From positions 186,001 to 250,000 of the forward strand of contig JAKTTT010000023.1 of assembly GCA_030581615.1 (NCBI GenBank): a stretch of 64,000 nucleotides of DNA, given 5' to 3'. Both the position numbers and the translations under genes were made by a program. The notes beneath the pieces are model-generated. The model saw only the letters and a program-made list of their open reading frames with translations. It made no database searches and was not told the origin of the DNA. This DNA comes from Alloascoidea africana. Taxonomy: Eukaryota; Ascomycota; Alloascoideomycetes; Alloascoideales; Alloascoideaceae. Shown here in pieces: positions 49,614-58,970 of the stretch; positions within the stretch are counted from its first letter, which is position 1; every line of letters begins with the position of its first letter.

Positions 49614-50738
49614 TCATTTCTTCTTTTCAGGCTCTAACATGATAAAGTTGGACCCAAATACATTGTCCCAGAATCTCGTGGTGACTCCAAAGCCCAGGTC
49701 ATAGTCTTTGTAATGGTGCTCCAAATGATGCTCCTTCAGCTCCATCATAAACTTGGGTAGCTTTCGATGGTGGAGAAAGTAGTGCGTACAGTCGTAACCA
49801 ATGTATCCCAAAAAACCTCCAGCAAAAACACCACAGGCGAGATGGTAAGAAAATAGGGAATGAGCAAGCTTCCAGAAAGGAAGCGCCAGGGCAATAAAGA
49901 GCGTTGGGGGCATCACCAAACGGTATCCATCCATGGGAAGATAGTGGTGTACACCATGGAGCAGAAAGTGTAATGTAAGAGCAACGTTGTTATCAGGAAG
50001 ATACTTGTCTAAATGGAATAGGAACCTGTGAAGCAAGTACTCGATAAAAGTCCATAGAAACAGACCACCAAAGAAACAACACACCAGAGAAACGGGAGAT
50101 AACTTTTGAGAAGCAATGAACCACAGGTAAAAGTTGACAGGAAGCCAAAGCGTTGGAATCACCCACCATGGTGTTAGGGAGAGCGGTTCAAGAAAGTTGC
50201 CAAACAAAGGAGCAGAGCCTTTTCCATAATGTCTTGGTCTATGTATTTGATCGAGATAAAACTCTTTTGAAAAGTTTCCTCTAAAGACTTGGAGCAAAAG
50301 AGGTTTGTTCAAATCCAGAAACTTGTGTTTCTTGAAATCGCTCGCATAGTCCGTTCTGATCTCCATCTCTTTGGCGGACGAAATTCCGGTCGTTTGAAAC
50401 GGTTTTCGATGTGTCATGCCACCTTCGGGCCCAGTCTCCAACGTGTTTTCTCCAAGATGCAGTTTTTTCTCTTCTTCATCCGTAGCAAGTAAAGCCACGA
50501 TATAGTTTTCATCCATCATCTCGTAGGCCGACTCTGAGTGCACATGGGATATCACATCGGCCATAATCCCACTGATATCTTTGCCTGCCCACTCCTCGAT
50601 GATTTCTCCACCCCCAGGGTGATCTTCGAGAAACTCTGTAACGTCGTAGACTTCTCGGTTGTTCAACGACACGTAGACTTTCCCAGCGTCCCGGTAGGAC
50701 TCCAGTTGAGACTTTGTGATCAGAGGTAGGGTTTGCAT
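49614..50738 (-). CDS. SCS7: Sphingolipid alpha-hydroxylase Scs7 (fatty acid 2-hydroxylase)
   Basis: A 374-residue ER enzyme that 2-hydroxylates the very-long-chain fatty acid of ceramides. Residues 8-85 are a cytochrome b5 domain: heme ligands H40 (EDHPGG) and H67 (HSESA). After a linker comes the fatty-acid hydroxylase domain with the di-iron histidine set: HRFLFH, HFLLHGVHHYLPMD, HYFLHH and EHHLEHHYKD, interleaved with four hydrophobic segments (for example WTFIEYLL, FIALALPFW). The C-terminus is lysine-rich (EPEKKK), as often in ER proteins. Length matches the family (384 in Saccharomyces). It diverges from SOG2, sharing a 1.15-kb promoter region. Confidence 0.95.
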   Translation of the reverse strand: MQTLPLITKSQLESYRDAGKVYVSLNNREVYDVTEFLEDHPGGGEIIEEWAGKDISGIMADVISHVHSESAYEMMDENYIVALLATDEEEKKLHLGENTLETGPEGGMTHRKPFQTTGISSAKEMEIRTDYASDFKKHKFLDLNKPLLLQVFRGNFSKEFYLDQIHRPRHYGKGSAPLFGNFLEPLSLTPWWVIPTLWLPVNFYLWFIASQKLSPVSLVCCFFGGLFLWTFIEYLLHRFLFHLDKYLPDNNVALTLHFLLHGVHHYLPMDGYRLVMPPTLFIALALPFWKLAHSLFSYHLACGVFAGGFLGYIGYDCTHYFLHHRKLPKFMMELKEHHLEHHYKDYDLGFGVTTRFWDNVFGSNFIMLEPEKKK

Positions 50739-51888
50739 TGTGACTAGTAACGGCAGTCTGGTTCAAATGAAAGGTCTGCTTGTTGTTGGAACAAAAAAAA
50801 AGAACTATCTGAAAGAGAAAGTCAACACAGAGCAGATAGCACCCACGTCTTCGACGAGAAAACCTTATTCCAGAAACTAGCTTTTCTGCTGGGAGAGAAA
50901 AAATGGTTAGGCCCACGAATCCAGAATGAGGCCCGGCTTGATCTCGAAGCGGCGTACGGGTGTGGGAGTGAGGCCAAACAGACTGGAGGAGGCCCATTCC
51001 CGAGCGCTTCCAGGCATTAAATACCAATCTCCGGGCTGGTCAGAGCGAGCAGTGAGCTGTTTTGAATTGCAAGTGTCGCTCAGCTCGCTTAGAAGACGAC
51101 GGAGCGGTGCTGGGCTCAAATTAAACGTGTGAGCGTAGCTGGCCCCGGGCCTTGTGGCCCTGTGGCCCTGCAAATCCCCAGTAACCATCTTTCATCGTCT
51201 TTCACAAAAAATGCCAGTCGTCCAGTCTGCCAAATCAAAATGATACTAATAGCTGTTGGCGTCAATTGTTCCGCCAACCCAACCACGTCTTTTCCAAAAG
51301 CCATCCGGGCTCTCCGATGAACATTTTTTTCATTTTTCAGCTTTTGTTTTGCATTCTCACCACTTGTATTTTTTGCCCCCACGAAACGTGTACTTGGCCG
51401 GGTCCTTCGGTAGCTCTAAATGCCGAATCCATACTCGCTACCTCTACAAGCTTTCTTCTCTCGTCCTGTCCCATAGAAACGCGGAATAATACCATCGAGA
51501 GCATTTCCATTACCCCCTTCTCCTGTGAATCCTCCATGCGGTATATATCAGCACGTGGTAAATCTAGGACCACGGCCCAGGCACGCCAGTCGGAAATCCA
51601 CTCCACAGCTTTCTGAAGAAAGAGGCACGCTTACAAAGAATAGAAAGCTGATATCGTAGACAATCAGAATATGTGCTACTGTAGAAGTTTGTAGAAGCGC
51701 ACGATCTGGGTGTCGTGCTGCTGATGAGTCCGCTGCCGTTCGGGGGAGGGCTAGGCAAGGAGGTTGTCACTTAAGGGAGGTTTTCACCTTTCACTTCATA
51801 TCCTGAACAGACAACTATAGCATCATTTTTATTTGTAATTTTTCGTTTTTTTTCCCTTACTCCCCCCAGTCTATAACAGGTACAGACT
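50739..51888. promoter_or_regulatory. Shared SCS7/SOG2 divergent promoter region
   Basis: 1150 bases between two divergent starts. It contains a GC-rich patch around 51138-51172 with a doubled TGTGGCCCTG unit and GGCCCCGGGCC, and a CACGTG at 51552-51557 on the SOG2 side. A pyrimidine-rich stretch leads into the SOG2 ATG. Reading frames here are chance or antisense. Confidence 0.45.
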
Positions 51889-54544
51889 ATGGAGAACCCA
51901 GAACCATCTGGCCTACCTTTAGCCAAGCTGATCCAGCTGGTCTCCGATGAGATTCACCGGTCTGTGGACAAGGGCGAAGGGATGAAGCTGGTGGGACACG
52001 GTATCTCAACGATTCCAAAGGAGATCATAGAAATGATGAAAGATTCGGTTGAACGGCTCAGTTTACAAGATAACTATTTGAAATCTTTGCCCGATTACTT
52101 CAGCCTGCTTAGAAAACTAAGATATCTGGACATTCATGGCAACAATTTTACGACTTTCCCTCGAGTGGTATGCTGTTTTTTTTTTCTTTCGGGACCCAGA
52201 AATGCTACTTCTAGTACTAATTCTCACCAATTTTTGTTCATTTTAGCTCTGTCTATGCGAGTCACTTGAAATATTGGATATCAGCTTTAACCAAATCTAT
52301 TCTCTGCCCCGAGAACTGGGGTATTTGGCAAACCTAAAGGTCCTGTCGTTGAAATCAAATAGATTCCAATATCTACCACCTATCATTGCCCAGATGGACC
52401 AACTTCGTATACTTGAAGTAGAGGATAACCCGCTTATTTTACCGCCTCTACTGGTCACCAATCAAAAGGCACCGACAGTGAACCCTGGGGGCTGGATACA
52501 ACTGATCAAGACCTATCTCCAAGAAAACAGGAGCCTAATCTATTCAAAGCTGGAAACAGCCAGTGATAGCCAACAACAAGACAGCGCTGCTGATTCAAAA
52601 GACCACAGACATACGAGCAATAATAACACGAATAATAATATTAATAGTAATAGCAGCACCGATGATAATAACGAAGACTCTTCCGGTTCTTCTCGCTCTT
52701 CATCTGCGCCTTCCATACCCAATTTGCACAACCCTCCAGCTTCTGCCCATCCCGGCTCTGTCAACTATATATCGCCTTTGGCGAAGACAAAGTCAGACAT
52801 GTCGACAATTACCAACTCGTCTCTTAACAATCTTCATCGCTCCAAAACTGAAAGGCATAGGAGTAACAGCGAAAGCTTTGTTTCGTCAAGAGCTGTTAAG
52901 AGAATGGGGTTTGTAATAAAACAGAATGAGTTCACACCGCCTATAGAAACTCTCGAAACTCCAGATTCTGCCTCAGATTCCCCCCCACCGCTACCCCCAG
53001 TTTTACCGTCATCGAGAATTGGCAATAATTCCCTTCGAACACATACGCCTCCAAATATCAGCCCCAGTTCCTCGGGGGCAACCTCAAGCTCAGGTGCAGG
53101 CACCGCTGTTTCCCATCGAGAGGGAAAGAAAACCCATTTCAGGGGAATGTCTCATGATAGCGTTTTAGATTCTTCCAATGCACTCGATAAAAACAGCAAC
53201 AGCAACGCTGTGGATACCGAAAATGCAAGCAATGCTTACTTTAAAAGATTATCAACCCTTCCTGAAAAACAACAACGATTCCCCAATATGATGCAGTACA
53301 ACATTATCGAGATGTCACGAAAGTTGTTGTATGTATTTTCTCAGATCCATTCGACAATCCGAAAGTATACGAACTTTTGTTCTGATAAGAAGTTGGCGAT
53401 AAAAATGATTGGGTTGATATACAATGCAAAATCGCACATTGATCATTTCGTAGAGGTGCTGGAACTTTTAGAAAGCGACAAGAACGACGGAACAAGTTCA
53501 AATTCAATGGGATTGATAATAGACAAAATTCTGAATGCCTGTACGACATGTATCCGAATCTTTAAGCAAATCATTTTCACAATCAAGGATAACATAAAAA
53601 TATTCACAGAAAGCGCAGACATCAGATATACAAGAACGCTTTTGTTGACACTTTTCGGTGTCTGTAACGAATTTCATAACGCTTGGAGTACTTTGTATCC
53701 TCCTCCTCCTTATGCCCAACAAGCCACGATCAAGCAACTTCAGGCAATGACGCCTACCATGAACAAGAAGTTTGTACCTCCACCTTTGAATTTACAAGGT
53801 CCTCAGGGTTTGCAGCCCAGTCTTTCTACTCCGTTATCCACTACCCATGCCCATCCCATCATTCCTTCACAGGATTTCGCTGCTACAGACGCAAAGCTAT
53901 ATGAGAGTATAAGAGCAGCTACGACGACTGCCCAGAATGTATTTGCGCAATTGACAGATGCAATATCAAAGTCTGCCATTGCCAGTGCGCAATCTCAAAA
54001 AGCAGCATCAACATCAGACACGGGAAACAAACCGATCAGTCATGATGTAGCAGTAAAAGTCAAAGAGTTGACTTCTACTTGCGTTGTGGCAATGGATGTT
54101 ACCAAAAGGTTAAGAAGCAGACTGGCTACAATTGGCAACTCTGTAGATCCAGATTTATCTGAAAAGAGGGTATTTTGGGAGGATACAAATGCATTTTTGA
54201 AAGCCGTGATTTCGATTTTGGCAAATACCAAGGCTGTGATACCCGATTTACCCCTGTTAAACGAAGTTCGGCCAACAATAGCAGCGCTGACGCGTGCTTC
54301 TAAAGAAATCCCGATTATTTTGGAAGTATCGAGTTATAGTCATTTGGTCACAGGCGGTGGCGGCGTTTCTGCTTCCGCTTCTACCTCTGGTGTTAATTCT
54401 GGAGCTGGAACTGGAGCTGGTGCGCCTGGCGGAAATTCAAATGATTTAAGTGTCAGTCCATTGCCTCCACCACCTCCAATTACTGCTACTGGGAATGGAG
54501 GAAGTGGCGGTCCTTCTATTGCGCTGCCACCTCTGCCTCAGTGA
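51889..54544 (+). CDS. SOG2: Sog2, leucine-rich-repeat protein of the RAM network
   Basis: Two exons, 51889-52167 and 52247-54544, joined over a 79-nt intron (GTATGC donor, TACTAAT branch, TTTTAG acceptor), giving 858 residues (791 in Saccharomyces). The N-terminal 40 residues are followed by LRRs (about 45-150: LSLQDNYLKSLPDYF, LDIHGNNFTTFP, LDISFNQIYSLP, LSLKSNRFQYLP). A Ser/Asn-rich linker follows, then the conserved helical RAM/SOG2 domain (about 350-780, from MMQYNIIEMSRKLLYVFSQI). The tail is Gly/Pro-rich. Sog2 acts with Kic1, Hym1, Tao3, Mob2 and Cbk1 in cell separation and polarised growth. The intron interrupts the LRR array between repeats and keeps phase 0. Confidence 0.92.
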
Positions 54545-55324
54545 GTGATTCATATATTAGGATCGTCCAAACCTAACCCTGGACGATGCTCTTTACATGA
54601 CTTTTACAAGGGAAATCAATACCTTGCAATTCTTTATCCTTTTTGTTTGGATGAATAAAGAAAAATATAAAAAAAAAGAAATGATGAGGTTGAAATCTTC
54701 CTCTTTTTCTCATATCAGTTTCATGTCACTATTTTCTAAAGTTGCTAAGCGTTTTTTGGTTTTACTTTTTGATAAAAATGATAGGCTTAATTTTAAAAGG
54801 TTATATTTATTCTGAACGATAGAATCGTGATCGAAAATGAACATTGCGGGAATCTGCATCAAGAAGGATAAAAAGCTTTCTAGATTTGACGAATAGGATT
54901 GTGTTTTTGAAGATGGAAACGGCGGGTTGGGCGAAAAGGCAAACACACGTCAAATAGATGGCGTTAGTGCTCTCATGATTCTGGATAATCACAGAGCCTA
55001 TCTTGTCCCTCTTTTGTGATAACAGTCTCGTGCAAATTCTGACTATGTGCTAAACGCCGTTTAACGTTTCCCCGTTATGCTCAGTCATCAGATTGATATT
55101 TCCCCACTCATTTACCACAATTAGTTAGCTCCATCTATCTGCTAAGTATGCTTAAGCCCAACGCGGAAATACAATGTAGAAAAACAATATGGAGGTAAGT
55201 TAGAGAATTGACGTATCCCAGATTGCCGGACCGTAACCGGAGCAAACGGGAAACGACAAACGGTTAAAAAGCATTTAAAGGCAACCAAATCTGGGGAAAG
55301 GTTTTTCACGATCAATCTAGGATA
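54545..55324. other. Intergenic, SOG2 3' flank and esterase promoter
   Basis: 780 bases, AT-rich near SOG2. The esterase promoter near 55.2-55.3 kb has TTTAAAGG-type TATA-like elements but no canonical TATA. No gene recognised. Confidence 0.5.
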
Positions 55325-57091
55325 ATGTTCTTCTCTTACTTTACACTGATCGGGAATTTGTCCCTTTTATTCCTAGGCATTTCTGTGTTTGAATTCTCAT
55401 CTTCACTGGAGATTGTGGCAGAAGCCAAGATCTTGCAACAATCAACATTGAATTTTTTTGAAAAAACTCCCTATGTAACGGTCACCAACGGAACATACCG
55501 TGGACTCTACCTAAAAACCTTTAATCAATTTGGGTTTTTAGGAATTCCATATGCTCAACCGCCGGTAAATGATTTGAGATTTGAAAAGCCGCAATCTTTA
55601 GACTCTTCCTTCTGTGAAATCAGGTCTGCAGAACAATATTCCCCAGCCTGTTGGAACACATATGCTAGTGGGCCTGGAGATAGCAGAGGCCTGCCCTTAT
55701 CTGAAGACTGCCTTAGTCTCAACGTCATTTACCCTTCTGCTGATTTGGACTATGGCGACCCTTTACCTGTAGGAGTTTGGATCCATGGCGGTGGTTTCAC
55801 AGATGGAGCAAGCAGCAGAGATGCCTACAATCTTAGCTATTTTGTTCAGGAAAGTTACGAAATGGGAAAACCGATTATTGGGGTTAGTTTGAATTACAGG
55901 TTGAATGGTTTTGGTTTCCTTGGCGGTAAAGAATTGGAAGCTACAGGTAACACAAACTTGGGCTTACGTGACCAGAGAAAAGCTCTTGAATGGATCAAAG
56001 AGAATATAGCAGCATTTGGTGGTGACCCAGATCATATAGTTATCTGGGGAGAAAGTGCGGGCTCAATGAGCATAGCTGCACACCTAGTCAGCAATGAAGG
56101 AAGGAATGATGATCTCTATATTGGAGCTATGCTGATTTCTGGTGGACTTACAGGATATCAGATGCTAAATACTTCTTCAAAAGAGAATCAAGAGCTTTAT
56201 GACAACATTGCCAAACATTTTGACTGTTACCATGTGCCAGATTCACTTGGATGTCTCAAGAAGGTGAACGCGAGCGATCTTCGATACGCTTTTAATTCCA
56301 GCAACAATATTACAAACACCACTCGTCCTCTGATCTATGTTCCCTCCATTGATGGAGACTTTATTACTGAGCGGCCAGAGACATTGTTGAGAGAGGGAAA
56401 AGTCAACAAAGTTCCCATTTTTGTTGGGCACAATACAGACGAAGGATCCTTTTTTGTACCCCCGATCAATGCAATTGATGAATATTTTGATCCAGTTCTT
56501 TCCGCATACGTCCCAGATTCATCAGAAGATTTACGTCAAAAAATTCTTGAACTGTATCCTTCGGGAAATAGCAGTTTTATGATTCCTTACGAACAGAATA
56601 TCACAGAATCACCTCCAGAATTTGGACCGTTTTGGGGAAGACTCGCATCGATCATAGGAGATGTTTTAATCACAGGACCAACCAGAATCACTCAAGACTA
56701 CTTTTCCAAATTGAACTTGACAGTGTATGCTTACCGCTGGAACGTTCCCAGTAACCTATTCCCACCTTACTATGGGGTATCTCACTTTCAAGAAAACAGC
56801 TATGTATTTAACAATCCCGCACCTCATTATGACAGTGGAGCTGGCGCTTGGATTGACAATCCCGCAAGTAAGGGATTTGCCAAGTTAGCCAGCCGAACCT
56901 GGATTTCTTTCATCACGACATTAGATCCAAATAACCATGGCTTACAGAATATCGTCAATTGGCCAAAGTTCACAACTGAGAATCAAATGCAGTTTGTGTA
57001 TGATTTGAACCAGCCTTATCTGGAACCTCGAACCTATCGCAATGAGAACATTGTTTTCCTCAACCAACACAATGATACTATCGCACTCTAA
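55325..57091 (+). CDS. Secreted type-B carboxylesterase/lipase (alpha/beta hydrolase)
   Basis: A 588-residue protein with a hydrophobic N-terminal signal (IGNLSLLFLGISVF) and about a dozen N-glycosylation sequons, so a secreted or vacuolar glycoprotein. The carboxylesterase fold shows the NxR-type GIPYAQPPVNDLRF motif, EDCLSLNV, the oxyanion HGGGF (154-158), and the triad Ser244 (WGESAGSMS), Glu373 (HNTDEGSFF) and His487 (GVSHFQENSYVF). This is the Candida rugosa lipase/cholinesterase superfamily; esters of fatty acids or xenobiotics are likely substrates, unknown in detail. The gene has no introns. Cysteines (C97, C109, C129, C301, C310) allow the disulfides seen in the fungal lipase group. 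Confidence 0.92.
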   Translation: MFFSYFTLIGNLSLLFLGISVFEFSSSLEIVAEAKILQQSTLNFFEKTPYVTVTNGTYRGLYLKTFNQFGFLGIPYAQPPVNDLRFEKPQSLDSSFCEIRSAEQYSPACWNTYASGPGDSRGLPLSEDCLSLNVIYPSADLDYGDPLPVGVWIHGGGFTDGASSRDAYNLSYFVQESYEMGKPIIGVSLNYRLNGFGFLGGKELEATGNTNLGLRDQRKALEWIKENIAAFGGDPDHIVIWGESAGSMSIAAHLVSNEGRNDDLYIGAMLISGGLTGYQMLNTSSKENQELYDNIAKHFDCYHVPDSLGCLKKVNASDLRYAFNSSNNITNTTRPLIYVPSIDGDFITERPETLLREGKVNKVPIFVGHNTDEGSFFVPPINAIDEYFDPVLSAYVPDSSEDLRQKILELYPSGNSSFMIPYEQNITESPPEFGPFWGRLASIIGDVLITGPTRITQDYFSKLNLTVYAYRWNVPSNLFPPYYGVSHFQENSYVFNNPAPHYDSGAGAWIDNPASKGFAKLASRTWISFITTLDPNNHGLQNIVNWPKFTTENQMQFVYDLNQPYLEPRTYRNENIVFLNQHNDTIAL

Positions 57092-57706
57092 TGTGTTGAG
57101 TCCAAGAATCTCAATCCCATTAAAACATCGCTTGAATTGTAAACAGATTGAGACCTATTAGATGCTTTAGAGCACACAAACTCGAAAAGTCTTTTACAAT
57201 CATTTCATTGTTCGGGCTTTTCAATCTAATTTTTTACATGATGTTTTTGTATCTAGTGCTGCTTGTATTAATTCTACTTGGTAAACTGCTTGAGGATGAT
57301 TAAAAAGTTGCAACCAAATTGGATTAACACTGATTTATCTCTGAAGTACCTAATATTTTATAGCGTTCTAATATGAATTGACAAACGCTATTGCAATTTC
57401 AATTATAAGTGCTTGACTTTCAGCCAAACTTTATTGCTGACATTCTGTAGATCACTATGAAGCAATTGTCAATAAGCTGGAGATTTAACAGCTGTTATAA
57501 ATCGGATTTAAACTTTTCAACGAGAATAAAACAACTTGAGAACAATCTCTCTATTGTTTGTCCCCTATGACATTCTGTGCTTGTGGTTTGGAGGGAGAGG
57601 AACGAGAAGTAGCTAGAGCTGCCCGTTATCACCCGGCCATGACAAAATCCAGCTTTCAGTTTGAGTGGCAATCTGCCACCAGAATCACCACTCGTGTATC
57701 TTCGCA
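57092..57706. other. Intergenic, esterase 3' flank and PRE10 promoter
   Basis: 615 bases; AT-rich at first, then the PRE10 promoter with two PACE-like elements next to the start codon (separate entry). No gene recognised. Confidence 0.5.
57665..57680. promoter_or_regulatory. Inverted pair of PACE-like (Rpn4) elements at PRE10
   Basis: GTGGCAA on the plus strand at 57665-57671 and TGCCACC (GGTGGCA on the minus strand) at 57674-57680 face each other a few bases apart, 27-42 bases before the PRE10 ATG. GGTGGCAAA is the proteasome-associated control element read by Rpn4. Each copy deviates from the full nine-base form, and the closeness to the ATG means they could lie in the leader. Confidence 0.4.
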
Positions 57707-58744
57707 ATGGTAGGACCTATTCGAAAACAATGACAAAGGAATGTGGTGCTAATCACCGGAATAATAGACTTCGATTGGGACAGGCTACGATTTGACCAAT
57801 GGCGTATTCAGCCCTGGTAAGACTTTGTTATAACAAACAGTATTTGCCTGCGATCTGAAAAGGTATCTAACGACAAATGCCACCAATGTCTCAAGATGGA
57901 AGAAACTTTCAGGTAGAATACGCTGTTAAAGCAACAGAAAGTGCTGGAACTGCAATAGGCTTGAAGTTTAGCGACGGAATTGTTCTTGCAGTCGAGAAAA
58001 TCGTGTCCTCCAAACTGATTGTTCCCGGAAGCAGCAAGCGCATCCAAACAATTGATAAACATTCTGGCCTCGTAAGTTCTCGAGATTTTCCTTTTGGTTA
58101 TGTTCATTATGCTAATTGAAGTACCGGGTTAGGCTTATTCCGGAATATTGCCCGATGGTGTTCACTTGGCAGCTCAAGGACGTGACGAAGCTCATCGATA
58201 TAGAGAGCTTTATCAAGAGCCAATATCAGTTCCTTCATTGGCAGACCGTCTTGGAAACTATTGCCAGAATTATACGCTATATGGAAGTGTCAGGCCTTTT
58301 GGAATCTTTGCAATTCTAGGGGGAGTTGATGATACAGGCGCTCACCTATACATGATTGAGCCTAGTGGAACTTATTGGGTAAGAAAAGCAAAAACTGATA
58401 TCACTGGCTTTACTCGATGCTAATAATTCACATTGTAGGGATATAACGGAGCTGCTGCTGGTAAAGGACGACAAACAGCCAAATCTGAATTGGAAAAGCT
58501 CAAACTGTCAGAACTTAGTGCTAGAGATGCCGTGAAAGAGGCTGTTCGAATAATTTATGCTGCTCATGAAGATAATAAGGAGAAAGATTTCGAGCTGGAA
58601 ATAACTTGGGCTAGCAAATCAGAAACCAATGGTTTGCATAAGTATGTTCCAAAAGAGCTGGTGGATGAGGCAAAGACTTTAGCAGAACAGGCTCTTGAAA
58701 GCACCAATGATGGCGGTGATGAAGCGATGGAGGACGCCTCTTAG
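57707..58744 (+). CDS. PRE10: 20S proteasome subunit alpha-7 (Pre10/C1/PSMA3)
   Basis: Five exons: 57707-57709, 57768-57816, 57896-58071, 58133-58378, 58439-58744, giving 259 residues. The first coding exon is the ATG alone, followed by a 58-nt intron (GTAGGA donor, GCTAATC branch, AATAG acceptor). The other introns are 79, 61 and 60 nt with GTAAG donors and CTAA branches. The spliced N-terminus reads [29 protein letters not shown] in register with yeast Pre10, including the proteasome alpha signature. Later landmarks are AVEKIVSSKLIVP, YGSVRPFGI, EPSGTYW, KGRQTAKSELEKL and AHEDNKEKDFELE. The C-terminus is a short acidic tail (GGDEAMEDAS), shorter than the Saccharomyces tail. It sits in the alpha ring of the core particle. 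Two PACE-like elements precede it. Confidence 0.94.
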
Positions 58745-58970
58745 ATATATACTTTGTAGTGCGATCATCTAGACTTATAAAAGAAAAAAAAGTGAGGAAA
58801 GTAAAGTGACAAAGCAAGAATCGCAGTTTTCCAGGCTCCCGTGAACGTGTCTAGCATACTACAATGCCTATCATTTGTAAAAACTAGAATTATCATTTCA
58901 ATCGTTAACCATAGGGGCAAAAAGTCAGATCAGGTCGTTAAAAGATGTTCATGTCAATGTTTACTTTTAA
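58745..58970. other. Convergent 3' region PRE10/coiled-coil gene
   Basis: 226 bases between two convergent stop codons, AT-rich with an A-run near 58783-58790. No gene seen. Confidence 0.6.
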
